13,325 nucleotides of DNA. Source: Tessaracoccus flavescens. GTDB lineage: Bacteria; Actinomycetota; Actinomycetes; Propionibacteriales; Propionibacteriaceae. A program made the translations under genes and the position numbers. Under the pieces are notes generated by a model that was given only the letters and a program-made list of their open reading frames with translations, did not search any database and was not told where the DNA came from. Below, in pieces: positions 1 through 8,628 of this stretch; the stretch's first letter is position 1, and every line of letters starts with the position of its first letter. The stretch spans positions 1-13,325 of the forward strand of contig DYZF01000072.1 of the NCBI GenBank assembly GCA_020741375.1, given 5' to 3'.

Positions 1-477
1 GGTGGTCACGTCGGTGACCCAGGCGTTGAACGCCGCGTCGTTCGCCGTCGACCCGAAGAACGTCATCACCGCGTCGAGGATCACCATCAGCGCGACCGCC
101 GTCGTCACCGCTCGCACCTCCGCGGCCGCCGGAAATGCCGCGACCGACGCCGCCCACAGCACATAGCCCGCGACGATGAACGGCTTGCGGCGCCCGACTT
201 TGTCTGACCACCACCCCATCGCCAGCGTCGTGACGGTGGCGACGATGGCGGAGACGGCCACCATGACGGCGATCGGGCGCGAATCCGGCGTGATCTCGTC
301 GTAGATGTACGCATTCAGCCAGGTGTTCTCGATGTTCCACGCGATCTGACCGGACAGCCCGAGCAGCACCATGGCCACCCACGTCGCCGCCGGAACGCCG
401 CTCCCCCGCCGCGACGGCGCCGCCGGACCCGGCGACCCAGCCGAGTCCAGCGCCCCGACGCCGGATGCCCCGCTCAT
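1..477 (-). CDS. MFS transporter, N-terminal part (cut by window edge)
   Basis: This is the first 159 codons of a major facilitator superfamily transporter; the rest lies off the left edge. After a disordered Gly/Ser/Pro-rich stretch (residues 1-30), TM1 runs about 32-50. TM2 runs about 68-88 and leads into GWWSDKVGRRKPFI (88-101), the MFS cytoplasmic loop 2-3 motif (G-x3-D-x-x-G-R-R). TM3 and TM4 follow at about 102-118 and 124-141, then FFGSTANDAAFNAWVTDVT, a conserved TM4 to loop 4-5 pattern. The ATG (477-475) overlaps the stop of the upstream GH2 gene in an ATGA, so the two are very likely translationally coupled. From its partner I infer uptake of a glycoside or oligosaccharide. Family is near certain; substrate cannot be read from this fragment. 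Confidence 0.9.
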   Translation of the reverse strand, partial: MSGASGVGALDSAGSPGPAAPSRRGSGVPAATWVAMVLLGLSGQIAWNIENTWLNAYIYDEITPDSRPIAVMVAVSAIVATVTTLAMGWWSDKVGRRKPFIVAGYVLWAASVAAFPAAAEVRAVTTAVALMVILDAVMTFFGSTANDAAFNAWVTDVTT

Positions 478-2258
478 GAGCCCAACGCCCGCAAGGCGGC
501 GTAGAGCTCAGCGTTGAGATCGCGCATCAGGTCCACCGGCACCTTGATGACGGCTCGGTCGTAGGTCATGAGGCCGTTGTTCTCGATCTCGACGTCGCTG
601 ACCTGGGTGTACACGGCGGCGCGCAGCCCGTGCTCGACGAGCGGGATCAACTGGTCGCGCCACAACGCGGCGATGCCCGTGGCAAGCGCGTTGGCGTCGT
701 CGAAGAACTTGTAGCCGAAGCGCTCCTTCTCGTCCCAGAGGTGGCCCTCCACGGCGAGGTTGTAGCCGCCGAACTCGGAGAGCCAGAAGGGGCGCTGGTC
801 GCGACGCGGTGGGCGCTTGAGCGCCAAGGTGTAGCGGTGGCGCGAGCGGAAATCGCCGTCGCCCTGATCGAACCAGCCCGACGCGTGATCGATGAGGCGC
901 GTCGGATCGAGCCGCCGGACCAGCGTCGCGGCGCCGCGCGCGTCGAACTGCCCCCACGATTCGTTGAACGGCACCCACGCGACCACGGACGGGTGCGGGC
1001 TCAGCAGCCGTACCATCTCCGCCAACTCGGCGAGGAACTCTCGCCGGTTGGCGTCGTCGCCGCGACCTGCGGCCTTCATGGCGCGATCCGAGCGGTCCGT
1101 GAGGTGGGCGTCGGAGAACTGGACGGCGGCCGACGCCACCATGCCCGTGCGCGGCGTCCCGCCGGAGACCATGTCCTGCACAATCAGCATCCCGAGTTGA
1201 TCGGCCAGGTGGTAGTAGCGACGCGATGCGATCTTGATGTGCATGCGGGCGCCGTTGAAGCCCATCCGTTTCAGCGTGGCCAAGTCGTACTCCATGGCCT
1301 CGTCGGCGGGCGGCGTGAGGCCGGATTCGGGCCAATAACCCTGATCCAGCGGCGTGTTCAGCAGAATCGGCTCACTGTTGAGCAGCACCGCGGGGCGCTC
1401 CGCCGTGACCCCCGGAATCGGCCCGAGCTCCACCGTCCGCACCCCGGCCCACGATTCCACCTCGTCGTCGCCGACCCGCACCGTCAACCGGTAGAGGTAG
1501 GGATCCGACGGCGACCACAGCCGCGCGTCGGGCAGCGGCACCCGCAGTTCCTCGCCGGTGTGGCCGGACGCCTCGGCGACACCGCCGTCGGGCAGCCTCA
1601 CCGCGACCGCGACGTCCGCGGCCCGCTCCGCCTCCACCCGCACCAGCAGCCCATCCCGCGACCTCGGCGTGGTCGCGACCACCCTCGTCACCGCGTTCTC
1701 CGGCAGCGGCTCCATCCACACCGTGCCCCAGATGCCCGACGTGGCCGTGTACCAAATGCCGCCCGGCTTGAGGGCCTGCTTGCCGTGCTGCTGGTTGCCG
1801 GAGTCCGACGGGTCGTGGACGACGACGATGACGCGGCGCGGGCCCTCTCCCTCGGGAAGGTCGACGGTGAACGGCAGGTACCCGCCCCGATGCTCGGCCG
1901 CGAGGACGCCGTCGACGAAAACCGCGCAAGCGTAATCGACGGCCTCGAAGTTCAGCGCCGTCCTGCCACTCCACGGCACCTCGATGTCGCGCTGATAGAA
2001 CAGCACCTCGTCCGGAGTGAAGGGGCGCCCGACGCCCGAGGCGGCGGTCTCGATGGCGAACGGGACCGTGATGTTCCCGTCGAACTCGCTGGGGATCTGC
2101 TCGTCGCGCGGAAGCTCGGCGCCGCGGTCGCGGACGGCGTAGCGCCACGTGCCGTTGAGGCTGGCCCACCGTCGGCGCTGCAGTTGAGGGCGCGGATACT
2201 CGGGCAGCGGGCTCTCGGAGCCGGCCAAGTGAGATCCCCATCGCGTCACGAGCGTCAT
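474..2258 (-). CDS. Glycoside hydrolase family 2 protein (beta-galactosidase/glucuronidase-like)
   Basis: A 594-aa retaining glycosidase. The N-terminal jelly-roll sugar-binding domain starts at LNGTWRY (34-40) and includes the family patterns VDYACAVFVDGV and GGYLPF. An immunoglobulin-like domain follows, then a TIM barrel over roughly the last 300 residues. The catalytic acid/base is Glu433 in FNESWGQF, and the probable nucleophile is Glu495 in WLSEFGGY. TQVSDVEIENNG, a typical GH2 barrel-end motif, lies near the C terminus. No signal peptide is seen, so the enzyme should act in the cytosol on sugar brought in by the coupled MFS protein. I chose ATG 2258 because protein homology begins about 30 residues later and any longer reading frame lies antisense to the neighbouring hydrolase. 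No convincing SD precedes it. Family assignment is firm; specificity among galactoside, glucuronide or another beta-glycoside is open. Confidence 0.92.
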   Translation of the reverse strand: MTLVTRWGSHLAGSESPLPEYPRPQLQRRRWASLNGTWRYAVRDRGAELPRDEQIPSEFDGNITVPFAIETAASGVGRPFTPDEVLFYQRDIEVPWSGRTALNFEAVDYACAVFVDGVLAAEHRGGYLPFTVDLPEGEGPRRVIVVVHDPSDSGNQQHGKQALKPGGIWYTATSGIWGTVWMEPLPENAVTRVVATTPRSRDGLLVRVEAERAADVAVAVRLPDGGVAEASGHTGEELRVPLPDARLWSPSDPYLYRLTVRVGDDEVESWAGVRTVELGPIPGVTAERPAVLLNSEPILLNTPLDQGYWPESGLTPPADEAMEYDLATLKRMGFNGARMHIKIASRRYYHLADQLGMLIVQDMVSGGTPRTGMVASAAVQFSDAHLTDRSDRAMKAAGRGDDANRREFLAELAEMVRLLSPHPSVVAWVPFNESWGQFDARGAATLVRRLDPTRLIDHASGWFDQGDGDFRSRHRYTLALKRPPRRDQRPFWLSEFGGYNLAVEGHLWDEKERFGYKFFDDANALATGIAALWRDQLIPLVEHGLRAAVYTQVSDVEIENNGLMTYDRAVIKVPVDLMRDLNAELYAALRALGS

Positions 2259-2355
2259 GGGAACAACTGTGCCACCGCTACGGCTTTCGCAAACCTCTGG
2301 ACAGAAACCTGAATCAACCGTCAGGATTGGGCGAAACGCGTTTGACAGGAGCCCC
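2259..2355. promoter_or_regulatory. Divergent promoter region between GH2 and hydrolase genes
   Basis: This 97-bp gap must hold the promoters of both the GH2-MFS operon (leftwards) and the alpha/beta hydrolase (rightwards). It is visibly less GC-rich than the flanking genes. It contains a short perfect inverted repeat, CCTGA-N8-TCAGG, that could be a regulator site but is too short to be convincing. I see no clear -35/-10 pair on either strand. An SD-like AGGAG lies just before the hydrolase ATG. Confidence 0.45.
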
Positions 2356-3255
2356 ATGAGCTCCTTAGCCCCCACCCGCATCGAGACGCCCCGCATCACC
2401 ATGAACGTGTGGACCAGCGGCCCCCACGACGGGGTCCCGCTGCTACTCGTGCACGGCAATCTCAGCTCAGGTGGCTTCTGGAAGTACGTCGCTGAGGAGT
2501 TGGGCGACGACGTGCGCGTCATCGCACCGGACATGCGAGGCTTCGGCGACACAGATCCCGCCCCCATCGACGCCACCCGCGGCCTCGGCGACATGGTCGA
2601 CGATGTGCACGCGCTCCTCGACGCGCTCGGCCTGGCCGGGCAGAGCAAGGTGAACGCGGCCGGCTGGTCCATGGGCGGCGGCGTGCTGCAGCAGCTGATG
2701 CTCGAATACCCCGACGATCTCGCCTCCGTCACGCTCATCGCGCCGCTGTCGCCCTACGGTTACGGCGGCACGAAGGGCCCCGACGGCGAACGCTGCACCG
2801 CTGACGCCGCGGCGTGCGGGGCCGGCGGCGCCAACCAGATGTTCATCTCGCGGCTCGTGGCGAAGGACGCGAGCGAGGACTGGCCCGGCCTGGCCACCGG
2901 TGACAAGGGCATCCTCAACACCATGAGCCCGAAGTACTACGACTCCTCCGCGATCGCCGATCTGGAGCGGAAGCCGGAGATCGTGTGGCTGCGCGGCACC
3001 GAGGACAAGGTGGTCTCCGACGCGTCGCTGTTCGACCTCGCGACGCTGGGTCAGATGGGCGCCATCCCCGGCTGGCCGGGCGACGAGGTCGCGCCGCCGC
3101 AGCCGATGGAACTACAGACGCGCACGGTGCTGGACCGCTACCGCGAGAACGGTGGGGCGGCCACCGAGGCCGTGCTCGAGGGCATCGACCACGGCATCCC
3201 GCTGGCAGTCCCGGCACGCGTTGCCGAGGAGATCACGCGCATTCTGGTGCGCTGA
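2356..3255 (+). CDS. Alpha/beta hydrolase fold protein
   Basis: A 299-aa single-domain alpha/beta hydrolase. The oxyanion-hole strand is LLVHGN (about 30-35), followed by APDMRGFGDTD, the usual region after strand beta-4. The nucleophile elbow is GWSMGG with Ser105. The likely acid is Asp217 in RGTEDKVV and the catalytic His is His279 in GIDHGIP, so the triad is complete. A lid insertion with two Cys (147 and 154) lies after the elbow. The start is set at ATG 2356, preceded by AGGAG; the frame is open further upstream but that would cover the divergent promoter gap. No signal peptide, so probably cytoplasmic. Candidate activities are esterase, lactonase or haloperoxidase-like; the sequence does not choose between them. 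Divergent from the glycosidase operon, but a functional link is not shown. Confidence 0.88.
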   Translation: MSSLAPTRIETPRITMNVWTSGPHDGVPLLLVHGNLSSGGFWKYVAEELGDDVRVIAPDMRGFGDTDPAPIDATRGLGDMVDDVHALLDALGLAGQSKVNAAGWSMGGGVLQQLMLEYPDDLASVTLIAPLSPYGYGGTKGPDGERCTADAAACGAGGANQMFISRLVAKDASEDWPGLATGDKGILNTMSPKYYDSSAIADLERKPEIVWLRGTEDKVVSDASLFDLATLGQMGAIPGWPGDEVAPPQPMELQTRTVLDRYRENGGAATEAVLEGIDHGIPLAVPARVAEEITRILVR

Positions 3256-3278
3256 CACCCGCCATTGGGCGCGGCTGA

Positions 3279-3302
3279 GCCCGGCTGCTTCGCAGCGCGG
3301 GC
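3279..3302 (+). terminator. Hairpin after alpha/beta hydrolase
   Basis: GCCCGGCTGC, loop TTC, then GCAGC-G-CGGGC. This is a 10-bp GC-rich stem with one bulged G, starting 24 bp after the hydrolase stop. There is no U-tract, as is common in high-GC actinobacteria. It lies between convergent genes and could act in both directions. Confidence 0.5.
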
Positions 3303-3324
3303 CACTCAACCAGCGAGCTAGGAG

Positions 3325-3360
3325 ACTCGACCCGCAACGTGTGCGGACCGACCGTCGAGT
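3325..3360 (-). terminator. Two-level hairpin at the end of ilvE
   Basis: ACTCGAC (3325-3331) pairs with GTCGAGT (3354-3360), and inside it CCGCA (3332-3336) pairs with TGCGG (3342-3346). The outer arm reaches the last base of the ilvE stop codon. With the 3279-3302 hairpin it separates the convergent hydrolase and ilvE transcripts. No U-tract is present. Confidence 0.45.
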
Positions 3361-4436
3361 TAGGCGACGCGGCGGGTCCAGCCGTGCTTGTCCTCCGCGC
3401 GGCCGTACTGGATGTCCACGAGGTGCTGACGGATCTCCAGCGTCTTCACGCCGGGGGTGCCGTCGCCCACCTGCTGTTCGCCGCGAGCCGGCGAGTTGAA
3501 GCCGACGATCGGGGTCACCACCGCGGCCGTGCCGCACGCGAAGACTTCGGCGATCTTGCCGCTGTCGACGCCGTCGTGCACCTCGTCGATGGAGATGGCA
3601 CGCTCGACGGGCTTGAGATCGTGATCCGAGGCCAGCTTCAGGACGGATTCACGGGTGACGCCCGCCAAGATCTGGCCGAGCTCCGGGGTAACGAGTTCGC
3701 CGTCGTCGGTGACGAACATGACGTTCATCGTGCCGCATTCCTCAACCCACTTGTGCTCTGCGCCGTCGGTCCACAGCACCTGGCCGCAGCCGTGCTGCGC
3801 GGCCTCTTGGGTGGCGACGAGGCTGGCGGCGTAGTTGCCGCCGCACTTCGCGGTCGCGGTGCCGCCGGGGGCGGAGCGGGCGTAGTTGGGGGTGATCCAG
3901 AGCTTCACCGGGTCGGCGTAGTAGGCGCCGGCCGGGGTGGCGATGACGGCGAAGCGGTAGTTGTTGGCTTCACGCACGCCGAGGTACGGCTCGGTGGCCA
4001 CCATGAACGGCCGGATGTAGAGGCTCTGCTCGTTGTCGCTGGTAGGCACCCAGTCCTTCTCGAGCTTCACCAGCTCGCTCACCGCGTTGAGGAACGTCTC
4101 CTCCGGAAGCTCCGGCATGCCCATGCGCTGCGCCGAGTGGACGAAGCGGGCCGCGTTGCGCTCGGGACGGAACAGCCAGATGGAGTCGTCGTCGCGGCGG
4201 TACGCCTTGAGGCCTTCGAAGATCTCCTGGCCGTAGTGCATGACGGCGGCGGCGGGGTGCAGCGCCCACTCCGACATTGGAATGATGCGAGCGTCCTGCC
4301 ATGCGTCGCCGGCTACGTAATCGACGATCGCCATGTGATCGACGTAGTAGCGCCCGAACCCTGGGTCTGCGAGCGCGGCCTTGCGGGCAGCGTCGGAGGT
4401 CGGGGTGGTGGTACGGGTCACGGAGAATTGAGCCAT
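3360..4436 (-). CDS. ilvE: Branched-chain amino acid aminotransferase
   Basis: A 358-aa fold-type IV PLP enzyme of the type II BCAT group (the longer, mitochondrial/actinobacterial form). It interconverts Val, Leu and Ile with their 2-oxo acids using 2-oxoglutarate/glutamate. Visible landmarks are HYGQEIFEGLKAYR (67-80), the substrate-pocket region YIRPFM (140-145), the PLP lysine Lys197 in GGTATAKCGGNYAAS, and EECGTMNVMFV and GTAAVVTPI, which bind the cofactor phosphate. The length is complete for the family. The start ATG (4436-4434) has no SD. A TACCAT box ends 7 nt before it, which suggests a leaderless mRNA. It stands alone rather than in an ilv operon. Confidence 0.96.
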   Translation of the reverse strand: MAQFSVTRTTTPTSDAARKAALADPGFGRYYVDHMAIVDYVAGDAWQDARIIPMSEWALHPAAAVMHYGQEIFEGLKAYRRDDDSIWLFRPERNAARFVHSAQRMGMPELPEETFLNAVSELVKLEKDWVPTSDNEQSLYIRPFMVATEPYLGVREANNYRFAVIATPAGAYYADPVKLWITPNYARSAPGGTATAKCGGNYAASLVATQEAAQHGCGQVLWTDGAEHKWVEECGTMNVMFVTDDGELVTPELGQILAGVTRESVLKLASDHDLKPVERAISIDEVHDGVDSGKIAEVFACGTAAVVTPIVGFNSPARGEQQVGDGTPGVKTLEIRQHLVDIQYGRAEDKHGWTRRVA

Positions 4437-4443
4437 AGGTTCG

Positions 4444-4449
4444 ATGGTA
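4444..4449 (-). promoter_or_regulatory. -10 box of ilvE, leaderless start
   Basis: On the minus strand TACCAT is followed by 7 nt and then the ilvE ATG, so transcription would begin at or next to the A of ATG. No SD-like sequence lies in between. No clear -35 was found, which is usual for such promoters. Confidence 0.5.
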
Positions 4450-4519
4450 GACCGCGCCGATTCCAGCGGCTCAGCTGTCCACCCTCAGCGCGATCGGGCC
4501 ACGTGGCCGTGAAATTGCA

Positions 4520-4939
4520 CTAGTCCTGACTGATGGTGCCGTCCAGCACCCAGGCGAGGAACTCCTTGAGATCGCCGGTCTCGCCGTCGCGGCCGCCACG
4601 TCCGATCACCATCGGGGCCAGCGTCGGAGTGAGCTTCACCCCGCGGAGGCGTTCCATCAGCCCACCCGGGACGGTCAGCGAGTAGTAATTGCCGTCGACG
4701 TCGACCGCGAGCGAATGGTTGTTGCGCAGGTACCAGCCGGTCTTGTCGGTCTTGACGACGTGACCGTCGAGGGTGCGGGCCTTCAGCGGTCGCGGCTCGA
4801 CGCCCTGGGCCCGGGCGTCGGCGATGAACTGGTCGATCAGCACCTTCGCCTGGGCCGCTTCGGCTCGGGCATTGCCCTGGCTGAGTTCGTGCCGGATCTT
4901 GGCTGCGCGCTGCCGGTCGGTGAGTCCATCGTCTGCCAT
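4520..4939 (-). CDS. Conserved-looking protein of unknown function, 139 aa
   Basis: I do not recognise this family. The protein is soluble, with no membrane segment or signal peptide. Residues 1-50 look helical and charged (RQRAAKIRHELSQGNARAEAAQAK, LIDQFIADARAQGVEP). A beta-rich half follows (HVVKTDKTGWYLRNNHSLAVDVDGNYYSLTV), then LMERLRGVKLTPTLAPMVIGRGGRDGETGDLKEFLAWVLDG. The Gly-rich charged segment GRGGRDGETG (113-122) is the most distinctive feature. ATG 4939 is preferred over ATG 4960 because TATCCT lies exactly 7 nt before it, the same layout as ilvE; the upstream ATG would place its codons across that box. The gene follows ilvE's promoter on the same strand but has its own start signal. 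Codon usage is like its neighbours, so it is probably a real gene. Confidence 0.72.
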   Translation of the reverse strand: MADDGLTDRQRAAKIRHELSQGNARAEAAQAKVLIDQFIADARAQGVEPRPLKARTLDGHVVKTDKTGWYLRNNHSLAVDVDGNYYSLTVPGGLMERLRGVKLTPTLAPMVIGRGGRDGETGDLKEFLAWVLDGTISQD

Positions 4940-4946
4940 GGGGTTC

Positions 4947-4952
4947 AGGATA
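4947..4952 (-). promoter_or_regulatory. -10 box of the 139-aa gene, leaderless start
   Basis: TATCCT on the minus strand, 7 nt, then ATG 4939. No SD is present. The match to TANNNT and the spacing decide the start codon in favour of 4939. Confidence 0.5.
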
Positions 4953-5015
4953 GGCGCCATCCGTGACGCCGACAGGCACGAAAATCCGGCCTCCTGTGGA
5001 TCCGTCTCCAGAAAA

Positions 5016-5067
5016 ACCTCGAGGTACTAAACGAGGTACAGAAAATGTCCGCGCGGTCAGGACCGCG
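5016..5067 (+). promoter_or_regulatory. Symmetric and repeated elements upstream of the symporter
   Basis: The 186 bp between the 139-aa gene and the symporter holds three compact elements. There is a 10-bp palindrome ACCTCGAGGT (5016-5025), a direct repeat CGAGGTAC at 5020-5027 and 5032-5039 (12-bp period, about one helical turn), and a hairpin CGCGGTC-AG-GACCGCG (5052-5067) that would sit in the 5' leader. The first two could be a regulator site and the third a leader structure. No textbook -35/-10 pair is visible. Confidence 0.35.
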
Positions 5068-5125
5068 AAGTCTCTGGAAGAATCACGCCGTCGGCACAGC
5101 GCCGGCCACAGCGGAAGGCACCTCT

Positions 5126-6562
5126 ATGGAGACCATCACCACCTGGCTAGACAGCTTCAACGGTCAGATCTATTCGTGGATCCTCATCCCCGTCCTGCTC
5201 GCCGCCGGCCTGTGGTTCACGGTGCGCACGCGCGGCATGCAGTTCCGCCACTTCGGCCGGATGCTGTCCGTGCTGAAGGTGTCGCGCAAGTCTGCAGACT
5301 CCGACGGCGGCATCTCGTCGTTCCAGGCTTTCGCCATCGGTCTGGCCTCGCGCGTCGGCACCGGCAACATCGCCGGCGTCGCGATCGCCATCACGCTCGG
5401 CGGCCCGGGCGCCGTGTTCTGGATGTGGGTTGTCGCCCTCCTCGGCATGGCCACCGCCTTCATCGAGGCGACACTCGCGCAGGTGTTCAAGATGCCGTGG
5501 GGTGATGGCACCTTCCGCGGCGGCCCGGCGTTCTACATCTGGCGCGGCCTGAAGTCGTGGAAGTGGGGCGCGGCGTTCGCCGTCATCCTGCTATTCACCT
5601 ACGGCATCGCCTTCCAGATGGTGCAGGCCAACACGATCGCCAACACAGTCGAGGCCACCTACGGCGTCAACACGTGGATCACCGCCATTGTCGTCGCCCT
5701 CCTCACGGGTGCGGCCATCATCGGCGGCATCAAGTCTGTGGCCAAGGTGGCCGAATGGATGGCCCCCGCAATGGCGCTGGTCTACATCGTCGTCGCCCTC
5801 ATCATCATCGCCCTCAACATCGACCAGATCGGGTTCGTTTTCAGCGAGATCTTCCAGTCGGCGTTCGGCCTGAACGAGGCGTTCGCGGGCACCGCCGGCG
5901 GCATCACCGCGGCCATCATGAACGGCGTCAAGCGCGGCCTCTACTCCAACGAAGCCGGCATGGGCTCCGCCCCGAACGCGGCCTCCACCGCAACCACCAT
6001 CCACCCCGTCCGTCAGGGCCTCATCCAGTCCTTCGGCGTCTTCGTCGACACCATGATCGTCTGCTCCGCCACCGCCTTCATCGTCCTGTCCTCCGGCGTC
6101 TACACCCCGGGCCAGGATCTCGAGGGCGCGACGCTGACCCAGTCGGGCGTCGTCGCCGCTCTGGGCGACTGGATGGCTCCGGTGATGGTGCTGCTGATCA
6201 GCGTCTTCGCGTTCTCGACGCTCATCGGCAACTACGCCTACGCCGAGGTCAACCTCGACTACCTCACCAAGGATCGTGCCGGCTCCGACCTGGTGCTCAA
6301 GATCATCGTCGTCATCGCCACCTTCGTCGGCGGCATCGCCAAGCTCAGCTTCGTGTGGGTGCTGGCGGACACGTCGATGTTCTTCATGGCGATCATCAAC
6401 TTGGTGGCGATCGTGCTGCTCGGCAAGTGGGCCATGGGCGCGCTGCGCGACTTCGAGGCCAACCCCGACGGTGCCTTCATCGCCGCCGGAAACCACCACC
6501 TTCCTGCGGAGTTGGAGACGGAGATCTGGGTCAAGGATCCGCCGAAGGCCGCCGTCTCCTGA
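5126..6562 (+). CDS. Alanine/glycine:cation (Na+) symporter, AGCS family
   Basis: A 478-aa integral membrane carrier that imports alanine or glycine with Na+. Family signatures are clear: GLASRVGTGNIAGVA (72-86, the AGCS hallmark in the unwound helix), GGPGAVFWMW (92-101), GGPAFYIWRG (132-141), NEAGMGSAPNAAS (275-287) and HPVRQGLIQSFGVFVDT (293-309). About ten or eleven hydrophobic segments can be counted, and the length is normal. The start is ATG 5126, preceded by GGAAGG with 7-nt spacing; an in-frame ATG at 5045 would add 27 residues containing the leader hairpin and has no good SD. A hairpin follows the stop. Whether glycine or alanine is preferred cannot be told. The fumarase downstream seems to be a separate unit. 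Confidence 0.93.
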   Translation: METITTWLDSFNGQIYSWILIPVLLAAGLWFTVRTRGMQFRHFGRMLSVLKVSRKSADSDGGISSFQAFAIGLASRVGTGNIAGVAIAITLGGPGAVFWMWVVALLGMATAFIEATLAQVFKMPWGDGTFRGGPAFYIWRGLKSWKWGAAFAVILLFTYGIAFQMVQANTIANTVEATYGVNTWITAIVVALLTGAAIIGGIKSVAKVAEWMAPAMALVYIVVALIIIALNIDQIGFVFSEIFQSAFGLNEAFAGTAGGITAAIMNGVKRGLYSNEAGMGSAPNAASTATTIHPVRQGLIQSFGVFVDTMIVCSATAFIVLSSGVYTPGQDLEGATLTQSGVVAALGDWMAPVMVLLISVFAFSTLIGNYAYAEVNLDYLTKDRAGSDLVLKIIVVIATFVGGIAKLSFVWVLADTSMFFMAIINLVAIVLLGKWAMGALRDFEANPDGAFIAAGNHHLPAELETEIWVKDPPKAAVS

Positions 6563-6585
6563 CCCTCCTGACCACCGACGATCGG

Positions 6586-6616
6586 GCCCCGCCTCCGAAC
6601 TCCGCGGACGCGGGGC
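6586..6616 (+). terminator. Possible terminator after the symporter
   Basis: GCCCCGC (6586-6592) and GCGGGGC (6610-6616) are perfect 7-bp arms around a 17-nt loop, starting 24 bp after the symporter stop. There is no U-tract, so it is a modest candidate. Confidence 0.4.
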
Positions 6617-6700
6617 GTGACGAAGGTGACGGCCGCCGTCGAGAAGCGAATGGCTGAGCTGATCAAGCAGGCCGTCGCGGCATGATCCCCGCCGCGACTC

Positions 6701-6787
6701 GGGTTTGAGCAGTTCCTGCACCTCAACGCACGAAACTGCCACTGAACGGCGTTTTCGGGCATCGAGTTGCCGAAACTGCTCAAACCC
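6701..6787. repeat. 87-bp imperfect palindrome (REP/MITE-like hairpin)
   Basis: The 293-bp gap between symporter and fumarase contains an almost completely self-complementary element. The outer 14 bp are perfect (GGGTTTGAGCAGTT at 6701-6714, AACTGCTCAAACCC at 6774-6787). Pairing position i with 88-i then continues with no bulges to a 7-nt loop ACTGAAC (6741-6747). I count 33 paired positions of 40 (one G-U) and 7 mismatches. CGAAACTGC occurs twice inside it (6731-6739 and 6771-6779). It is too long and lacks the U-tract expected of an ordinary terminator. A dispersed palindromic repeat or a structured 5' leader of the fumarase are both possible. Confidence 0.75.
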
Positions 6788-6843
6788 AAACCCCGCGACC
6801 GGCCGCCACCCGAGCATCTGGAAGACTGGCCCCATACGTCTAC

Positions 6844-6850
6844 AAGGAGG
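6844..6850 (+). promoter_or_regulatory. Strong ribosome binding site for fumarase
   Basis: AAGGAGG with 5-nt spacing to GTG 6856. This decides the GTG start. Confidence 0.8.
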
Positions 6851-6855
6851 CTCCA

Positions 6856-8556
<1,701 letters not shown>

Positions 8557-8564
8557 TCTGAGCT

Positions 8565-8602
8565 GACGAAGGGCCTCGCGGGCAACCGCGGGGCCCTTCG
8601 TC
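8565..8602. terminator. Strong bidirectional terminator, 17-bp stem
   Basis: GACGAAGGGCCTCGCGG (8565-8581), tetraloop GCAA (a GNRA loop, 8582-8585), CCGCGGGGCCCTTCGTC (8586-8602). All 17 positions pair, one of them as G-U. It starts 9 bp after the fumarase stop and faces the end of the convergent phosphatase gene, so it can serve both. The tail is GTCCTC rather than a U-run. Confidence 0.88.
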
Positions 8603-8628
8603 GTCCTCACAACGGTTAGTTTGCGCTC

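Noticed and set aside
630..2312. Long plus-strand frame opposite the GH2 gene
   Set aside because: Antisense shadow of a gene with full catalytic motifs; the protein is Arg/His/Ala-rich without domain features.
2259..2738. N-terminal extension of the GH2 protein by 160 residues
   Set aside because: The extension is antisense to the alpha/beta hydrolase catalytic core and is Ser/Pro/Arg-rich with no domain; homology starts near residue 30 of the shorter form.
3339..4523. Plus-strand frame opposite ilvE
   Set aside because: Shadow of ilvE; composition and lack of motifs argue against a gene.
5060..5125. Glycine riboswitch upstream of the AGCS symporter
   Set aside because: Such switches often precede this transporter family and TCTCTGG near 5071 looked suggestive. 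The conserved core segments (GGAGAGACC-like, CGCCGAAGGGGCAA-like and CTCTCAGG) are absent.
5591..6835. Minus-strand 414-codon frame opposite the symporter
   Set aside because: Asp/Gly/His-rich shadow of transmembrane codons, no RBS or domain.
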